A DNA stretch of 64,000 nucleotides from Desulfosporosinus sp. Sb-LF (GCF_004766055.1 NZ_SPQR01000003.1:186001-250000); one strand, 5' to 3'. Counted from the stretch's first letter, positions 44,269 to 53,510 are shown. Numbers and translations are program-made. The notes: a model not told the origin generated them from the sequence alone.

Positions 44269-45177
44269 TTATTTGCTCCTTTCATGATGTGTCACCGTTA
44301 ACTTCCGCTTCACAACAGAAAGGCGCTTCTTAATGATGGGCATAGCCATTGCCAAGGCAACAATAACCGCTGAAACAAGCTTTAAATCTGTCGGGGGCAT
44401 TCCGATTTCAAGTGCAAAGGCGATAATCAATCGATAAAGAATGGACCCCAGAACGACCGCGATAAGCCTTCTAAGCAGAGTCTTTGTGCCAAAAACCACT
44501 TCCCCAATAATCACTGAGGCCAGCCCGATCACGACCATACCAATCCCCATACCAACATCCACGAACGATTGAGACTGAGCTATCAGCGCACCGGACAAGG
44601 CCACTAATCCATTAGAAAGAGCCAACCCCATGAGAATCACTGAATCCGTATTAACGCCTAGCGCTCTTACCATATGGTCATTGTCACCCGTTGCTCTTAA
44701 AACAAACCCAAGTCTCGTGTTTAGAAAGAGGAATAGCAATAGGAGCATTAATAATAACACTGCCAACGAGAAAATTAACTTGCTATAATCACCAAGGGCA
44801 GTTTTCTCTAAGACATTGAAAACTGTTGCCTTATTCATCAGGGGGATGTTGGCTCTGCCCCCCATCACCTTCAAGTTCAAAGAATAGAGAGCCAACATGG
44901 TCAGGATTCCTGCTAAAAGTGGCTGAATCTTTAATTTGGTATGGAGTAATGCCGTGATACACCCTGCTCCACATCCCGCCAAAAATGCGATTCCCAAGCT
45001 AAGAAACGGATGTCCGTTGCTACTCATGACAGCAGAAACCGCAGCTCCAAGGACAAAACTGCCGTCCACACTCAGGTCAGGCATATTGAGCGTTCTAAAG
45101 GATATAAAAACCCCTAGGGCCATGATTGCATAGATTATTCCTAGTTCAAAGGAACCCTGTAACACCATGAAGGTCAT
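44269..45177 (-). CDS. ABC transporter permease (tryptophan-type TrpY)
   Basis: 302 residues from the ATG at 45177 (GAGGT 7 bases upstream; a GTG one codon earlier is possible). It has about nine membrane segments, of the branched-chain-amino-acid/BPD_transp_2 type: LGVFISFRTLNMPDLSVDGS near the start and IGLASVIIGEVVFGTKTLLR near 210. It forms the membrane channel of the TrpXYZ-like system encoded by its neighbours, with 20 bp separating it from the lipoprotein gene. Confidence 0.88.
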   Translation of the reverse strand: MTFMVLQGSFELGIIYAIMALGVFISFRTLNMPDLSVDGSFVLGAAVSAVMSSNGHPFLSLGIAFLAGCGAGCITALLHTKLKIQPLLAGILTMLALYSLNLKVMGGRANIPLMNKATVFNVLEKTALGDYSKLIFSLAVLLLMLLLLFLFLNTRLGFVLRATGDNDHMVRALGVNTDSVILMGLALSNGLVALSGALIAQSQSFVDVGMGIGMVVIGLASVIIGEVVFGTKTLLRRLIAVVLGSILYRLIIAFALEIGMPPTDLKLVSAVIVALAMAMPIIKKRLSVVKRKLTVTHHERSK

Positions 45178-45197
45178 CACTTAAACCTCTTATTTCC

Positions 45198-46205
45198 TTA
45201 ATTTCCAAAAACTTGAGTTGCAGATTTCAAGACATCGTCGGAGAAATTGATTCCGATTTCCTTCGCCGTGCTCTTATTAAGGTAAATATCCATATCTTTC
45301 ATGGTTTTCACTGGAATATCCCCGGCTTTCTTACCGTTCAATATTTCCACGGCCATATCTCCCGTCTCTTTTCCTAAGACATCATAATTAATTCCGTAGG
45401 TGGCAAGCCCTCCATCTTTAACCATGGAATCCGCTCCAACATAAACAGGTAGTTTAGCTTTATTAGCCACTTGCGTCACGACTGGCATTGCTGAGGCTAC
45501 CGTGTTATCAATGGGCGAGAAGATAGCATCGACTTTGCCTACCAGAGACGTGACTGACTGCTGGACGTCCGAGGAGTTTGTGACGGTCGCTTCAACTACC
45601 GACATATTGTTTTTCTTTGCATAGTCCTTTAAGTTATTGATTACGGATACAGAATTGGTTTCACTGGAGTTGTATATTGCACCGATTCTTTTGATATCTG
45701 GAGTAATACGTTTGGCAAGTCCCATAATTTTTTCTGCAGAGACAGCATCCGATGTACCCGTGACATTGGCACCTGGTTTTTCCATATTGGTCACCAAACC
45801 AGATCCCAAGGGATCAGTACACGCCGAGAAAAGAATGGGTATGTCTTTGGTTTCATTCACAACGGCCTGCGCCGAAGGGGTAGCAATTGCAACAATAAGA
45901 TCATATTTATTACTTGCGAATTTTTGAGCAATCGTTTTCAGATTTGTTTGGTCACCTTGGGCATTCTGATAGTCGATCGTAATGTTTTCGCCGTCTTTAA
46001 ATCCCTTAGCCTGTAATTCCTTGATTAGAGACTCTCTAATCGTGTTCAGCGAAGGATGTTCCACAATTTGAACAATCCCTATTTTCTTCTTCGCTACGGA
46101 TGGTTTACTGGTGTCTGCTACCTTATTAGGTGCACAAGCCGTTAAGGAAAACACTAAGGTCAAGGTCATTAGAGCTGAGATGATTACCGCCAATCGTTTT
46201 TTCAT
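45198..46205 (-). CDS. ABC transporter substrate-binding lipoprotein (tryptophan-type TrpX)
   Basis: 335 residues. A lipoprotein signal (MKKRLAVIISALMTLTLVFS then LTAC, Cys about 24) anchors it outside the membrane. The remainder is a PF04392-type binding fold: IGIVQIVEHPSLNTIRESLI, DPLGSGLVTNMEKPGANVTG and GLATYGINYDVLGKETGDMA. GGGGAGG precedes the ATG. It is first in an operon controlled by a Trp T-box, which is the main evidence for tryptophan-related uptake. Confidence 0.9.
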   Translation of the reverse strand: MKKRLAVIISALMTLTLVFSLTACAPNKVADTSKPSVAKKKIGIVQIVEHPSLNTIRESLIKELQAKGFKDGENITIDYQNAQGDQTNLKTIAQKFASNKYDLIVAIATPSAQAVVNETKDIPILFSACTDPLGSGLVTNMEKPGANVTGTSDAVSAEKIMGLAKRITPDIKRIGAIYNSSETNSVSVINNLKDYAKKNNMSVVEATVTNSSDVQQSVTSLVGKVDAIFSPIDNTVASAMPVVTQVANKAKLPVYVGADSMVKDGGLATYGINYDVLGKETGDMAVEILNGKKAGDIPVKTMKDMDIYLNKSTAKEIGINFSDDVLKSATQVFGN

Positions 46206-46299
46206 AGAAGATACCTCCCCATTCTAATTAAAAAATTTGAGGGTTTCCTTCTCTGCACATTCCATTTATCCGCAATAATGAATGGAACGAAGGGTGGAT

Positions 46300-46572
46300 A
46301 CAAAAATAAAACGCCTATCCTTAAAAATAAGGACAGACGTTAATCTGCGGTACCACCTTAGTTGATGCATAAATGCATCCTCTCATGCAGAGTGCCAACA
46401 CACCCTTAGCCCAATAACGCTGGCTTTGCGTTGATAGCTACTAAAGTCTAAGCTTTTTCGCTCCACCCTCAGAGGCCCATTTACCCGCTCCGTTACCTGC
46501 CGAGCTTCCACCTTACTCGACTCTCTTTGAGGCTGGTCTTGCGGTTTTACTTCCCCTTCAACGGTTTACATA
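46300..46572 (-). promoter_or_regulatory. Tryptophan T-box leader of the ABC transporter operon
   Basis: Minus strand. The T-box TAAGGTGGTACCGCAGA lies at 46344-46360. The terminator has arms AACGTCTGTCCTTA and TAAGGATAGGCGTT (46310-46341) and a T-rich tail. The Stem I region contains a TGG at 46477-46479 in the context GTAAATGGGCCTCTGAGG, matching the specifier context of the trpBA leader. It supports control by tRNA-Trp charging. Confidence 0.9.
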
Positions 46573-46601
46573 ATCATAGCACTCCATCCAACGAATTTCA
46601 A
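46573..46601 (-). promoter_or_regulatory. Sigma-A promoter of the ABC transporter T-box leader
   Basis: TTGAAA and TATGAT with a 17-base spacer. Confidence 0.8.
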
Positions 46602-46823
46602 GACCAAATTTTGTGATTGCAAGCTTCTGCATTATCCGTACTACGTTCTCTATCTTTGATACCTAGTCAGTTTATGTATGCCAAGGCCGCTACCCTTTCC
46701 TTTTCTAAATGATTATTGGCGCGATGAAGTGTTTCCGTCAAAAATTTAGTCATTGATACCTCTACTTTATAGTAACTATGATAAAATTAAGAGAAAATTA
46801 CATTTACGATAGGAGATGGAATT

Positions 46824-47570
46824 TTGCTAACCTTAGCTGAAAAAATCACAAGATTAATCAATCACCAAATTGTAACGTCACAGATGATTACCCAATATCG
46901 AAAGCCTCTTGTTGGATTTGCCTCCGCTCATGACCCATTATTTGCACAAATGAAGGAAATCATAGGCCCCCATCATTTGCATCCATCCGACCTCCTCCCT
47001 GATGCTCAAACGGTTATAGCCTTCTTCATCCCTTTCGCCAAATCAATCATAACTGCTAATCGAAAAAGTTCACAAATAGCTTCAGAATGGGCTGTGGCTT
47101 ATATTGAAACGAACCAACTAATCGAAACAATTAGCATAGAACTAAAAAAAGAACTGGCTACTTATGGAATAAATGTAGCGACTCAAAAGGCAACTCATAA
47201 TTTTAATGAACAGGATCTAACTGCCGTTTGGTCACATAAAAGCATGGCCTATGTTGCAGGGTTAGGTACCTTCGGAGTTAACCAATTGCTTATTACCGAA
47301 TCTGGATGCGCCGGTCGTTTTTGCAGTGCCGTCATTTCGGCTGAAATTACACCAACTCCACGACCATCCCGTGAGAGCTGTCACTATAAAAGAGATTCCA
47401 ATTGTCTTTTCTGTGTTAAGAACTGTCCTACTGGAGCCTTAACTATCCATGGGCTGGACAAGCAACGATGTTATTCTCAATTACTTGACGTGGATAAGCA
47501 ATTTCCCGAATTAGGATTATGCGATGTTTGCGGCAAGTGCGCGATGGGACCCTGTGCTACACACATTTAA
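46824..47570 (+). CDS. Epoxyqueuosine-reductase-like 4Fe-4S protein
   Basis: 248 residues with a TTG start (AGGAG 8-9 bases upstream). The N-terminal domain matches QueG-like proteins (HPSDLLPDAQTVIAFFIPFA, SMAYVAGLGTFGVNQLLITE). The ferredoxin-like part has CLFCVKNCPTGAL, a following Cys in KQRCYSQ, and CDVCGKCAMGPC near the end. It is shorter than QueG (about 380) and lacks its HEAT-repeat end, so a queuosine role is doubtful; related short proteins have unknown functions in anaerobes. The 3' end overlaps the convergent Nudix gene by 14 bp. Confidence 0.8.
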   Translation: MLTLAEKITRLINHQIVTSQMITQYRKPLVGFASAHDPLFAQMKEIIGPHHLHPSDLLPDAQTVIAFFIPFAKSIITANRKSSQIASEWAVAYIETNQLIETISIELKKELATYGINVATQKATHNFNEQDLTAVWSHKSMAYVAGLGTFGVNQLLITESGCAGRFCSAVISAEITPTPRPSRESCHYKRDSNCLFCVKNCPTGALTIHGLDKQRCYSQLLDVDKQFPELGLCDVCGKCAMGPCATHI

Positions 47571-48222
47571 TTTTTGCGATAACATCCCTAATTAATCTAG
47601 CTGTTATTCCCCATATTGTTACTTCTTCAACTCTATACACAAAAACATTGCTCGTAATATTTCCCCATGGTTCAGTATACCGTTCTGGTAATCCTAATTC
47701 TTTTGCAGGAAAAATGACAACTTCTTCCCCTGTCTGATTGATGTATGAAGGATGAACAATAATATTCACCTTATAAATCTCTGGTTCAGTGTCCTCAAAA
47801 TATGACACAGGAATCGTAAAAACTCTCTCAACCTCATCAGGACTTATTTGCAAATCATCCAAGCTCTCTATATCTATTAGACCTAAAAATGCATCTACCG
47901 TGGCCCCCATGTTTGCAATCACAGTATCAAGCGTACCAATAATGCTTATCTTCTCTGCGGCAACCCCTAACTCTTCTGTGGTCTCTCTTATGGCTGTTTC
48001 TCGGAAATCAGTATCTTTATCAGGATCAAATTTCCCACCGGGAAAACAAATTTCTCCCGCTTGTCTTATCGTTGCTGCTCTTTTTTGAAAGACGAAATGA
48101 TATTCTTCATTAACCAGAATTAGCAGCACTAGAACAGCCGCATTGAAATATTCTTCTTTTCCACTAACACCGGGCACGATTGGTAACTTCTCTCTTAAAC
48201 CATTTATAACAGATTTATTCAT
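47557..48222 (-). CDS. Nudix hydrolase, CoA pyrophosphatase-like
   Basis: 221 residues. The Nudix box is complete: GGKFDPDKDTDFRETAIRET followed by TEELG. The preceding KRAATIRQAGEICFPGGK resembles the UPF0035 signature of NudL/PCD1-type CoA diphosphatases, which cleave CoA or acyl-CoA to 4'-phosphopantetheine and 3',5'-ADP. That would suit a window rich in acyl-CoA enzymes, but other nucleotides are possible. The ribosome site is weak. Confidence 0.85.
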   Translation of the reverse strand: MNKSVINGLREKLPIVPGVSGKEEYFNAAVLVLLILVNEEYHFVFQKRAATIRQAGEICFPGGKFDPDKDTDFRETAIRETTEELGVAAEKISIIGTLDTVIANMGATVDAFLGLIDIESLDDLQISPDEVERVFTIPVSYFEDTEPEIYKVNIIVHPSYINQTGEEVVIFPAKELGLPERYTEPWGNITSNVFVYRVEEVTIWGITARLIRDVIAKIKCV

Positions 48223-48335
48223 AGTTTTACACCACGTTTCCTTTTCATATGATCATCTTTCTTTTCAAGCTTATTTACCATTACAATTACCGGAAACATT
48301 GATAATATTTCTTCATAACGGAGTATTAAGTTTAC

Positions 48336-49472
48336 CTACACCCTTTCTAGAATTGCTACTCCTTGTACTTCTCCTATTCCACCATTACCGTGAACTAATC
48401 CATATTTCACATTTCCTTTATTCATTGTTTTGCACATTTCAATTAAACCGTTTAACGCAGGGTTATTCCAGGGGGCTCTCGCAAAGTTCATACCTCCTGT
48501 AATAGTAATTTCATAGCTTGATAAAAATTGCGGCAATTCCCTTATACTTCCAACCATCTTTGTTGTTAATAAGAACGCCAAAGGAATAGGAGGATAACAT
48601 GTATATAGTTCTAAGAGTAAATTACTATTTCTAAATTCTTTTATAACATTAATTTTCGCTTGGTGTTGTGCCTCTAAAAATGCATTCCTTAGATGCGAAA
48701 ATATCCCATCTTGATTACCAACTATTTCTCTGATATTTCCAGGTATTCCTTCGACCATATTGTATTTTACACCTGATACTTTTACTTTTTCATTCTTGAT
48801 ATTCAACGAATCAGCTGTTTTATCATTGACAATAATAATACCACCCGCAAAATCAATATTAGGATTGGCACAGTCAGTGATTCTGAATAAATCCCCATTT
48901 AGATCATCCAGCAATCTGCCTCTGACATAAGGAACCTCTTCGTTCAAATTTTTTGCATATGTTTTCAGATAGTTCCTGTAAAGACCATCCGTTAGTTGGA
49001 AAAAAAGTTCTTTAGAAATTCCCATCTCTTCGCACATCCTATGTGATATAAGATTGTAGCACTCCAAAATACTCCTACCGTTAAATATATCCATAGCTTG
49101 TTTTATGACATCTTTTCCATAGAAATGTTTATTTTTAAGCAACGGTTCGTAACCAAAAATGAAAACTGCATCATACAAATTATGATTAATAAGCTCTTTC
49201 GCATCAAAAAGTGCTTGCACAGGGCCTGCTCCACTTTTATAGGTATTTATCTTTTCCATAGATTGGCATCCCATTATTCCAAAATAGAAGTTATTAGCCG
49301 CTTCGAAATTTTCCAAGAGTGGATCGATAAAAAAAAAGGCTACTCTATTATGATTTGATGACAGTCTTTTGTTAATTCTAATTGCATCTTTGAAAACTTC
49401 TTTCAATATCTCACTCGTTATTTGACTTCCTTCTCTATCCGTTAATTTCTCGGAATAAATAATCGTTGCCAC
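48336..49472 (-). CDS. Thiolase-superfamily protein, divergent
   Basis: 378 residues from a GTG at 49472 with AGGAGG 4 bases upstream; the frame continues upstream to 49571 without a ribosome site. The C-terminal half reads like the closing domain of bacterial SCP2/acetyl-CoA-acetyltransferase-like thiolases (TITGGMNFARAPWNNPALNG, then VKYGLVHGNGGIGEVQGVAI). An earlier block (FNGRSILECYNLISHRMCEE) matches the helical linker. I cannot see the normal nucleophilic Cys motif, although GIMGCQSMEKINTYKSGAGP near residue 65-85 may be its counterpart. It is more AT-rich than its neighbours. Catalytic activity is uncertain. Confidence 0.6.
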   Translation of the reverse strand: MATIIYSEKLTDREGSQITSEILKEVFKDAIRINKRLSSNHNRVAFFFIDPLLENFEAANNFYFGIMGCQSMEKINTYKSGAGPVQALFDAKELINHNLYDAVFIFGYEPLLKNKHFYGKDVIKQAMDIFNGRSILECYNLISHRMCEEMGISKELFFQLTDGLYRNYLKTYAKNLNEEVPYVRGRLLDDLNGDLFRITDCANPNIDFAGGIIIVNDKTADSLNIKNEKVKVSGVKYNMVEGIPGNIREIVGNQDGIFSHLRNAFLEAQHQAKINVIKEFRNSNLLLELYTCYPPIPLAFLLTTKMVGSIRELPQFLSSYEITITGGMNFARAPWNNPALNGLIEMCKTMNKGNVKYGLVHGNGGIGEVQGVAILERV

Positions 49473-49784
49473 ATTTCCTCCTGCCTTCCTGTTCCTTTTA
49501 TCCACTTCGAAGATCCGATTTTGTAAGTATTGAATTCCACGCCCTGCTTTGATGGGGTTGTGGGGGCGCACTGGGTCTCTAAAAATACTAAATCTCTATG
49601 AGGAGACCTTGCGTTGGAGGCGGCGGAGATTCATAATATGCATAGTAAGGAATTGTATACATAGCTTCATCAACCTACTTAGGGTTAATTTGTGGAGGAA
49701 ATAACTACTTTAGTGTAGAATCTAGTTGCATAACTAAACAGAAAACAAAAAACGCAATGATAATAGAGCAAGGGAGAAAGATTC
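49473..49784. other. Intergenic stretch with an interrupted inverted repeat
   Basis: GGTCTC and GAGACC arms (about 49575-49608) enclose an AT-rich segment. AGGGAGAAAG before 49785 is the ribosome site of the aminotransferase gene. No further gene was seen. Confidence 0.4.
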
Positions 49785-51089
49785 ATGAATGAGATTGCCC
49801 AAGACTTGAATCGCCAAATTCAACAAGAAAATCCCCATATTTATGACTTATTATCCGATCTCGGAAAGAATTTGTACTATCCAAAGGGGATCTTATCTCA
49901 AAGTTCGGAGGCTAAGCAGAAGGCTTATCGTTTTAACGCAACGATAGGAATTGCGACTGAAGAAGATCTCCCGATGTTCTTACCGGTAATCCAAGAAACA
50001 TTATCCAATTACGATCCTAAGGACCTCTATCCCTATGCCCCCCCTGCAGGAAAGCCTGAGCTGAGAGAGCTTTGGCGAGAAAAGCTGTTAAAGGAAAGCC
50101 CTTCTTTAAAGAATAAATCCTTTAGTAATCCCATTGTTACCAATGCGTTAACCCATGGCTTAAGTATTGTTGCAGATTTATTTATAGATAAAAACGACCC
50201 TTTGGTCTTACCTGACAAGTTATGGGGTAATTACAACCTTATCTTTGGGGTTCGCAGAGGCGCAAAAAGTGTCACCTTCCCTTTCTATTCAGAGAAAGGA
50301 GGCTTTAATACGGTGGGCATGAAAGAGGCCTTACTTTCCAGAAAAGACCATGGAAAGGCAATCCTAGTTCTCAATTTCCCAAATAACCCCACAGGGTATA
50401 CGCCCAATGAACAAGAAGCAACGGCAATCGTTAATGCCCTGCAAGAAGTCGCCCAACAGGGAATGAACTTAGTCGTCGTGACCGATGATGCCTATTTCGG
50501 TTTATTCTATGAGAACTCGATTAAAGAATCACTGTTTGCCAGGATCGCTAATAGTCATCCTAGAATCTTGGCCATCAAAGTAGATGGTGCTACAAAAGAG
50601 GACTATGTATGGGGCTTTCGAGTCGGCTTCATTACCTACGCTTGTGAACATTCAGCGATATTAAATGCCTTGGAAAAAAAGACTTTAGGTATTATTCGAG
50701 GAACAATTTCCAGTGCTTCTCACCCTGCACAAACGTTCGTATTGAATGCCCTTCGATCGACCGATTTTCAAATCCAGAAAAAAAAGAAATTTGAACTCTT
50801 AAAGAACCGTGCTACTAAAGTTAAACAGATACTCGATCATGGAGCCTATAGCGACGCCTGGGATTACTATCCATTTAATTCCGGATACTTCATGTGTCTT
50901 AGACTCAAGGGAGTGAAGGCAGAAGCCTTGCGCATGCACCTGCTTGAACAATATGGTGTGGGAGTTATTGCACTTGGGGAAAACGACGTGCGCGTAGCAT
51001 ACTCGTGTGTTGAGGAACAGAAATTAAACGATCTTTTTGATATCATTTATCAAGGATGTCAGGACTTATTGGACAAAACGATCAAATAG
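49785..51089 (+). CDS. PLP-dependent class I/II aminotransferase
   Basis: 434 residues, fold type I. Landmarks: YAPPAGKPELRELWREKL, VLNFPNNPTGYTPNEQEA (Asn for PLP contact), VVVTDDAYFGLFYENS and the likely PLP Lys in IKVDGATKEDYVWGFRVGF (about residue 270), then the carboxylate-binding Arg in ALGENDVRVAYSC. AGGGAGAAAG precedes the ATG. The neighbours give no pathway context. An aromatic or aspartate-type specificity is possible. Confidence 0.88.
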   Translation: MNEIAQDLNRQIQQENPHIYDLLSDLGKNLYYPKGILSQSSEAKQKAYRFNATIGIATEEDLPMFLPVIQETLSNYDPKDLYPYAPPAGKPELRELWREKLLKESPSLKNKSFSNPIVTNALTHGLSIVADLFIDKNDPLVLPDKLWGNYNLIFGVRRGAKSVTFPFYSEKGGFNTVGMKEALLSRKDHGKAILVLNFPNNPTGYTPNEQEATAIVNALQEVAQQGMNLVVVTDDAYFGLFYENSIKESLFARIANSHPRILAIKVDGATKEDYVWGFRVGFITYACEHSAILNALEKKTLGIIRGTISSASHPAQTFVLNALRSTDFQIQKKKKFELLKNRATKVKQILDHGAYSDAWDYYPFNSGYFMCLRLKGVKAEALRMHLLEQYGVGVIALGENDVRVAYSCVEEQKLNDLFDIIYQGCQDLLDKTIK

Positions 51090-51102
51090 CAACTTTATTT
51101 AT

Positions 51103-51340
51103 TGAGGTGAGCAAAGTTGTTTATTTGAACGGTTTGTTTCTCATTCCCTTATGCGATAATACTCTGTACATTGCCTTTTTCCGTTTCTTCGATTGCTTTC
51201 TTAACTTCTAAAGATAATTCCGCTTTTACCGAAGAATTATAGTTGTAAATGACTATAACACCTTCCCGATAGCCACTACTCCTACTTTTTCACTTAATCA
51301 TTCATTTCCAGCACTGTTGCTACCTCCTTAAAAGTTAATA
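51103..51340 (-). pseudogene. Possible decayed small gene
   Basis: On the minus strand a good ribosome site (AAGGAGG) precedes a GTG, but the frame stops after six codons. Protein-like pieces then appear in other frames (EKVGVVAIGKVL; then YNSSVKAELSLEVKKAIEET and GNVQSIIA, with stop). This could be the C-terminus of a larger gene with frameshifts. I do not recognise it with confidence. Confidence 0.3.
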
Positions 51341-51449
51341 TTATGCGACTATGTTTTTCCCTCCTACTTCGAACAATTCGCGGCAACTTTTACGGCCAAA
51401 TAACAAAAATCTAAAAACCGCAGTTTAGAATCATCGACAAACGGAATCT

Positions 51450-52415
51450 TCATTTAAGCCCATAAAGGAGCATGCCGGTCTCATCTATTCGATTAACAAG
51501 TCCAATATGTACCAAATGCTCCAAATGAGAAAGTGCTTCGCCGGACGCAAACCACTTTTGAGGGTGAGGGAAATCATCCCACTTCTTATGACTTAAATCC
51601 CAGTGCATAGAAGCTGCCATTTCTATAGGGGTCTTTTTGCCATCTCTTAAAATACTCAGAATCTCTTTGAGCCGCTCATCATGATGACCCAGAAGTTCTG
51701 TAATTCTTTTTTGGTGATCTCTAATGATTTTTCTGTGCGCTGTAAATAAATAGTCGATTTCATACTCGTATACCTTGTTTAAGCTATCAAAATAAGTAGC
51801 TAAAATGTCCTGATCAAATCCCCAGAATGTTATATTCGGAGTTATTTGATCCAATATATGATCTCCGCAAAAAAACAGCCGATGGTTTCTTTCATACAAA
51901 CCTAAATGCCCTGGCGTATGACCGGGGATATTCACAACTTCAAAGCAATAGTTTTCTAAGACTATTTCGTTCCCTTCAACCAAAGGAGTGAATTCAAGAG
52001 GCTCGGTCTGCCTAGCCCCGAACTCCTTGCCGAATTTCTGGGTATTCTCATCATTAAAGCCCAAGATTTGATTAACTGATTTATAGAAGCTATCTCTTTT
52101 GGACGTTTGATTTAACAGTTCTCCATCAACTTGACTGAAATAAATCGTTTGTACCCCCTGCTTCTTAAGAAATGGAGCTAGACCGGAGTGATCAACATGC
52201 ATATGTGTAATCAGTAGATCGGTCTTATTAAGATCAATATTTAGTTCATTTAGACCCCTCATTAACTCAGCCTGACATTCCGCAGTGTTGAATCCTGTAT
52301 CAATGATTAAATTCCTACTTTTTGATATGATGATATAACTATTGATAGCTCTTAAGGGATTCTTCGGCAAAGGGATTTCATTCTTAAAAATACCAGGATA
52401 AACTTCTACAATCAT
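51450..52415 (-). CDS. Metallo-beta-lactamase-fold hydrolase
   Basis: 321 residues. Metal ligands are visible: LLITHMHVDHSGLAPFL (HxHxDH, about 67-83), His in IPGHTPGHLGLYE (about 163-175), Asp in LFFCGDHILDQITPN and a late His in YLFTAHRKII. A C-terminal helical/winged-helix extension (about 225-321; MHWDLSHKKWDDFPHPQKWF) is typical of the glyoxalase II-like LACTB2/BLACT-WH group. It probably hydrolyses a thioester or phosphodiester; the substrate is unknown. It is monocistronic. Confidence 0.87.
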   Translation of the reverse strand: MIVEVYPGIFKNEIPLPKNPLRAINSYIIISKSRNLIIDTGFNTAECQAELMRGLNELNIDLNKTDLLITHMHVDHSGLAPFLKKQGVQTIYFSQVDGELLNQTSKRDSFYKSVNQILGFNDENTQKFGKEFGARQTEPLEFTPLVEGNEIVLENYCFEVVNIPGHTPGHLGLYERNHRLFFCGDHILDQITPNITFWGFDQDILATYFDSLNKVYEYEIDYLFTAHRKIIRDHQKRITELLGHHDERLKEILSILRDGKKTPIEMAASMHWDLSHKKWDDFPHPQKWFASGEALSHLEHLVHIGLVNRIDETGMLLYGLK

Positions 52416-52638
52416 AGTAATTCCCCCATTTTAACAAACTGCTATATAAATTTGAATCACATAATATCTCAGAGTAAGTTCTAGTCCTGTGCATTGGAGC
52501 ACAAAAATCTCATCACTTTCCTATACTCTGATATTTCTCTAATAACTGAATATATTCCTTCTCTCTTATTAACTAAAACTTCTGATATTTATACCCATAG
52601 AACGCTAATGTACTGGAAGTTATTGCCTTTCACAATGT

Positions 52639-53424
52639 CTATGTATTCCTAAATTCCGGTTTACGTTTCTCCGCAAATGCCCTACAGCCTTCTTTAAAAT
52701 CATCCGAGGACCAGGTTAATATCTGATACAAAGCCTCCAGCTCAGTTTGTTGATAATAATCATTTTTCCAGGCCGCGCGCAATAGTTTCTTATCTAGACC
52801 CACTGCCATCAAGGGCTGCATAGCCAGCTTCTCTGCCCATCTTATCGCCTCCGGCAGACACTCTTTATGCGGTACTACCTTATTTAGTAATCCCAGTTTC
52901 TCCGCTTCTTCTGCGTCAAGGATTTTACCAAACCACAGTAGTTCTAACGCCTTATGATATCCGACCTTTTGAATTAAAAAATGCGATGTCCCACTATCCG
53001 GGCAAAAGGCCAATTGCATAAAGGTAAAGCCTATGCGAGCTTTTTCAGAGGCAATAATCAGATCGCAAGCCATACATGCAGCTACAGAAGCACCGGCTAC
53101 CACTCCATTTAGCGCCGCTATCACTGGTTTTTTTACTTCATATATTGCCTTTACAAGCTCGCCAGCAGCATCATAGGTAGTTTTGGCACTAATAGGATCC
53201 TTTATTGAAGCTAACATAGAAATATCTCCCCCACTAGACCACCCCTTACCAGAACCGGTAATTACCACAACTTTAACCGCATCATTCTCAGAAGTTTCCT
53301 TACAAGCAGCCTGAACATCATTACAGAACTGATCATTGACAGAATTCATTGTATCAGGGCGATTAAACGTAAGTACAGCCACCCCAGTGTCCATAATGTC
53401 GAGTTTAAGAGTTTCCCAATTCAT
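52639..53424 (-). CDS. Enoyl-CoA hydratase/isomerase (crotonase family)
   Basis: 261 residues. Landmarks: GSGKGWSSGGDISML (about 57-71), oxyanion-hole segment AALNGVVAGASVAACMACDL, and FTFMQLAFCPDSGTSHFLI. The last has Asp in the place of the PaaG-type isomerase acid and lacks the Glu of hydratases such as the one at 5654-6436. A double-bond isomerase or related role is therefore more likely than classical hydration. A FadR-like operator sits about 60 bp upstream, implying repression relieved by acyl-CoA. Confidence 0.88.
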   Translation of the reverse strand: MNWETLKLDIMDTGVAVLTFNRPDTMNSVNDQFCNDVQAACKETSENDAVKVVVITGSGKGWSSGGDISMLASIKDPISAKTTYDAAGELVKAIYEVKKPVIAALNGVVAGASVAACMACDLIIASEKARIGFTFMQLAFCPDSGTSHFLIQKVGYHKALELLWFGKILDAEEAEKLGLLNKVVPHKECLPEAIRWAEKLAMQPLMAVGLDKKLLRAAWKNDYYQQTELEALYQILTWSSDDFKEGCRAFAEKRKPEFRNT

Positions 53425-53472
53425 AATCTCCCGCCTTTCCCCTAGACTAACTTTTTCAACTTGCTCTTCTCT

Positions 53473-53510
53473 CCAAATTATATGAATGATTATTCATCCA
53501 TATAATTTGG
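53473..53510. promoter_or_regulatory. 38-bp palindrome containing a FadR-like (TetR family) operator
   Basis: Outer arms CCAAATTATATG and CATATAATTTGG surround TGAATGATTATTCATCCA (53483-53500). That differs by one base from the B. subtilis FadR box TGAATGANTANTCATTCA as I recall it. It lies about 60 bp before the crotonase start. The regulator gene is not in the window. The rest of 53511-53823 has no gene besides the ribosome site of the next one. Confidence 0.75.
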
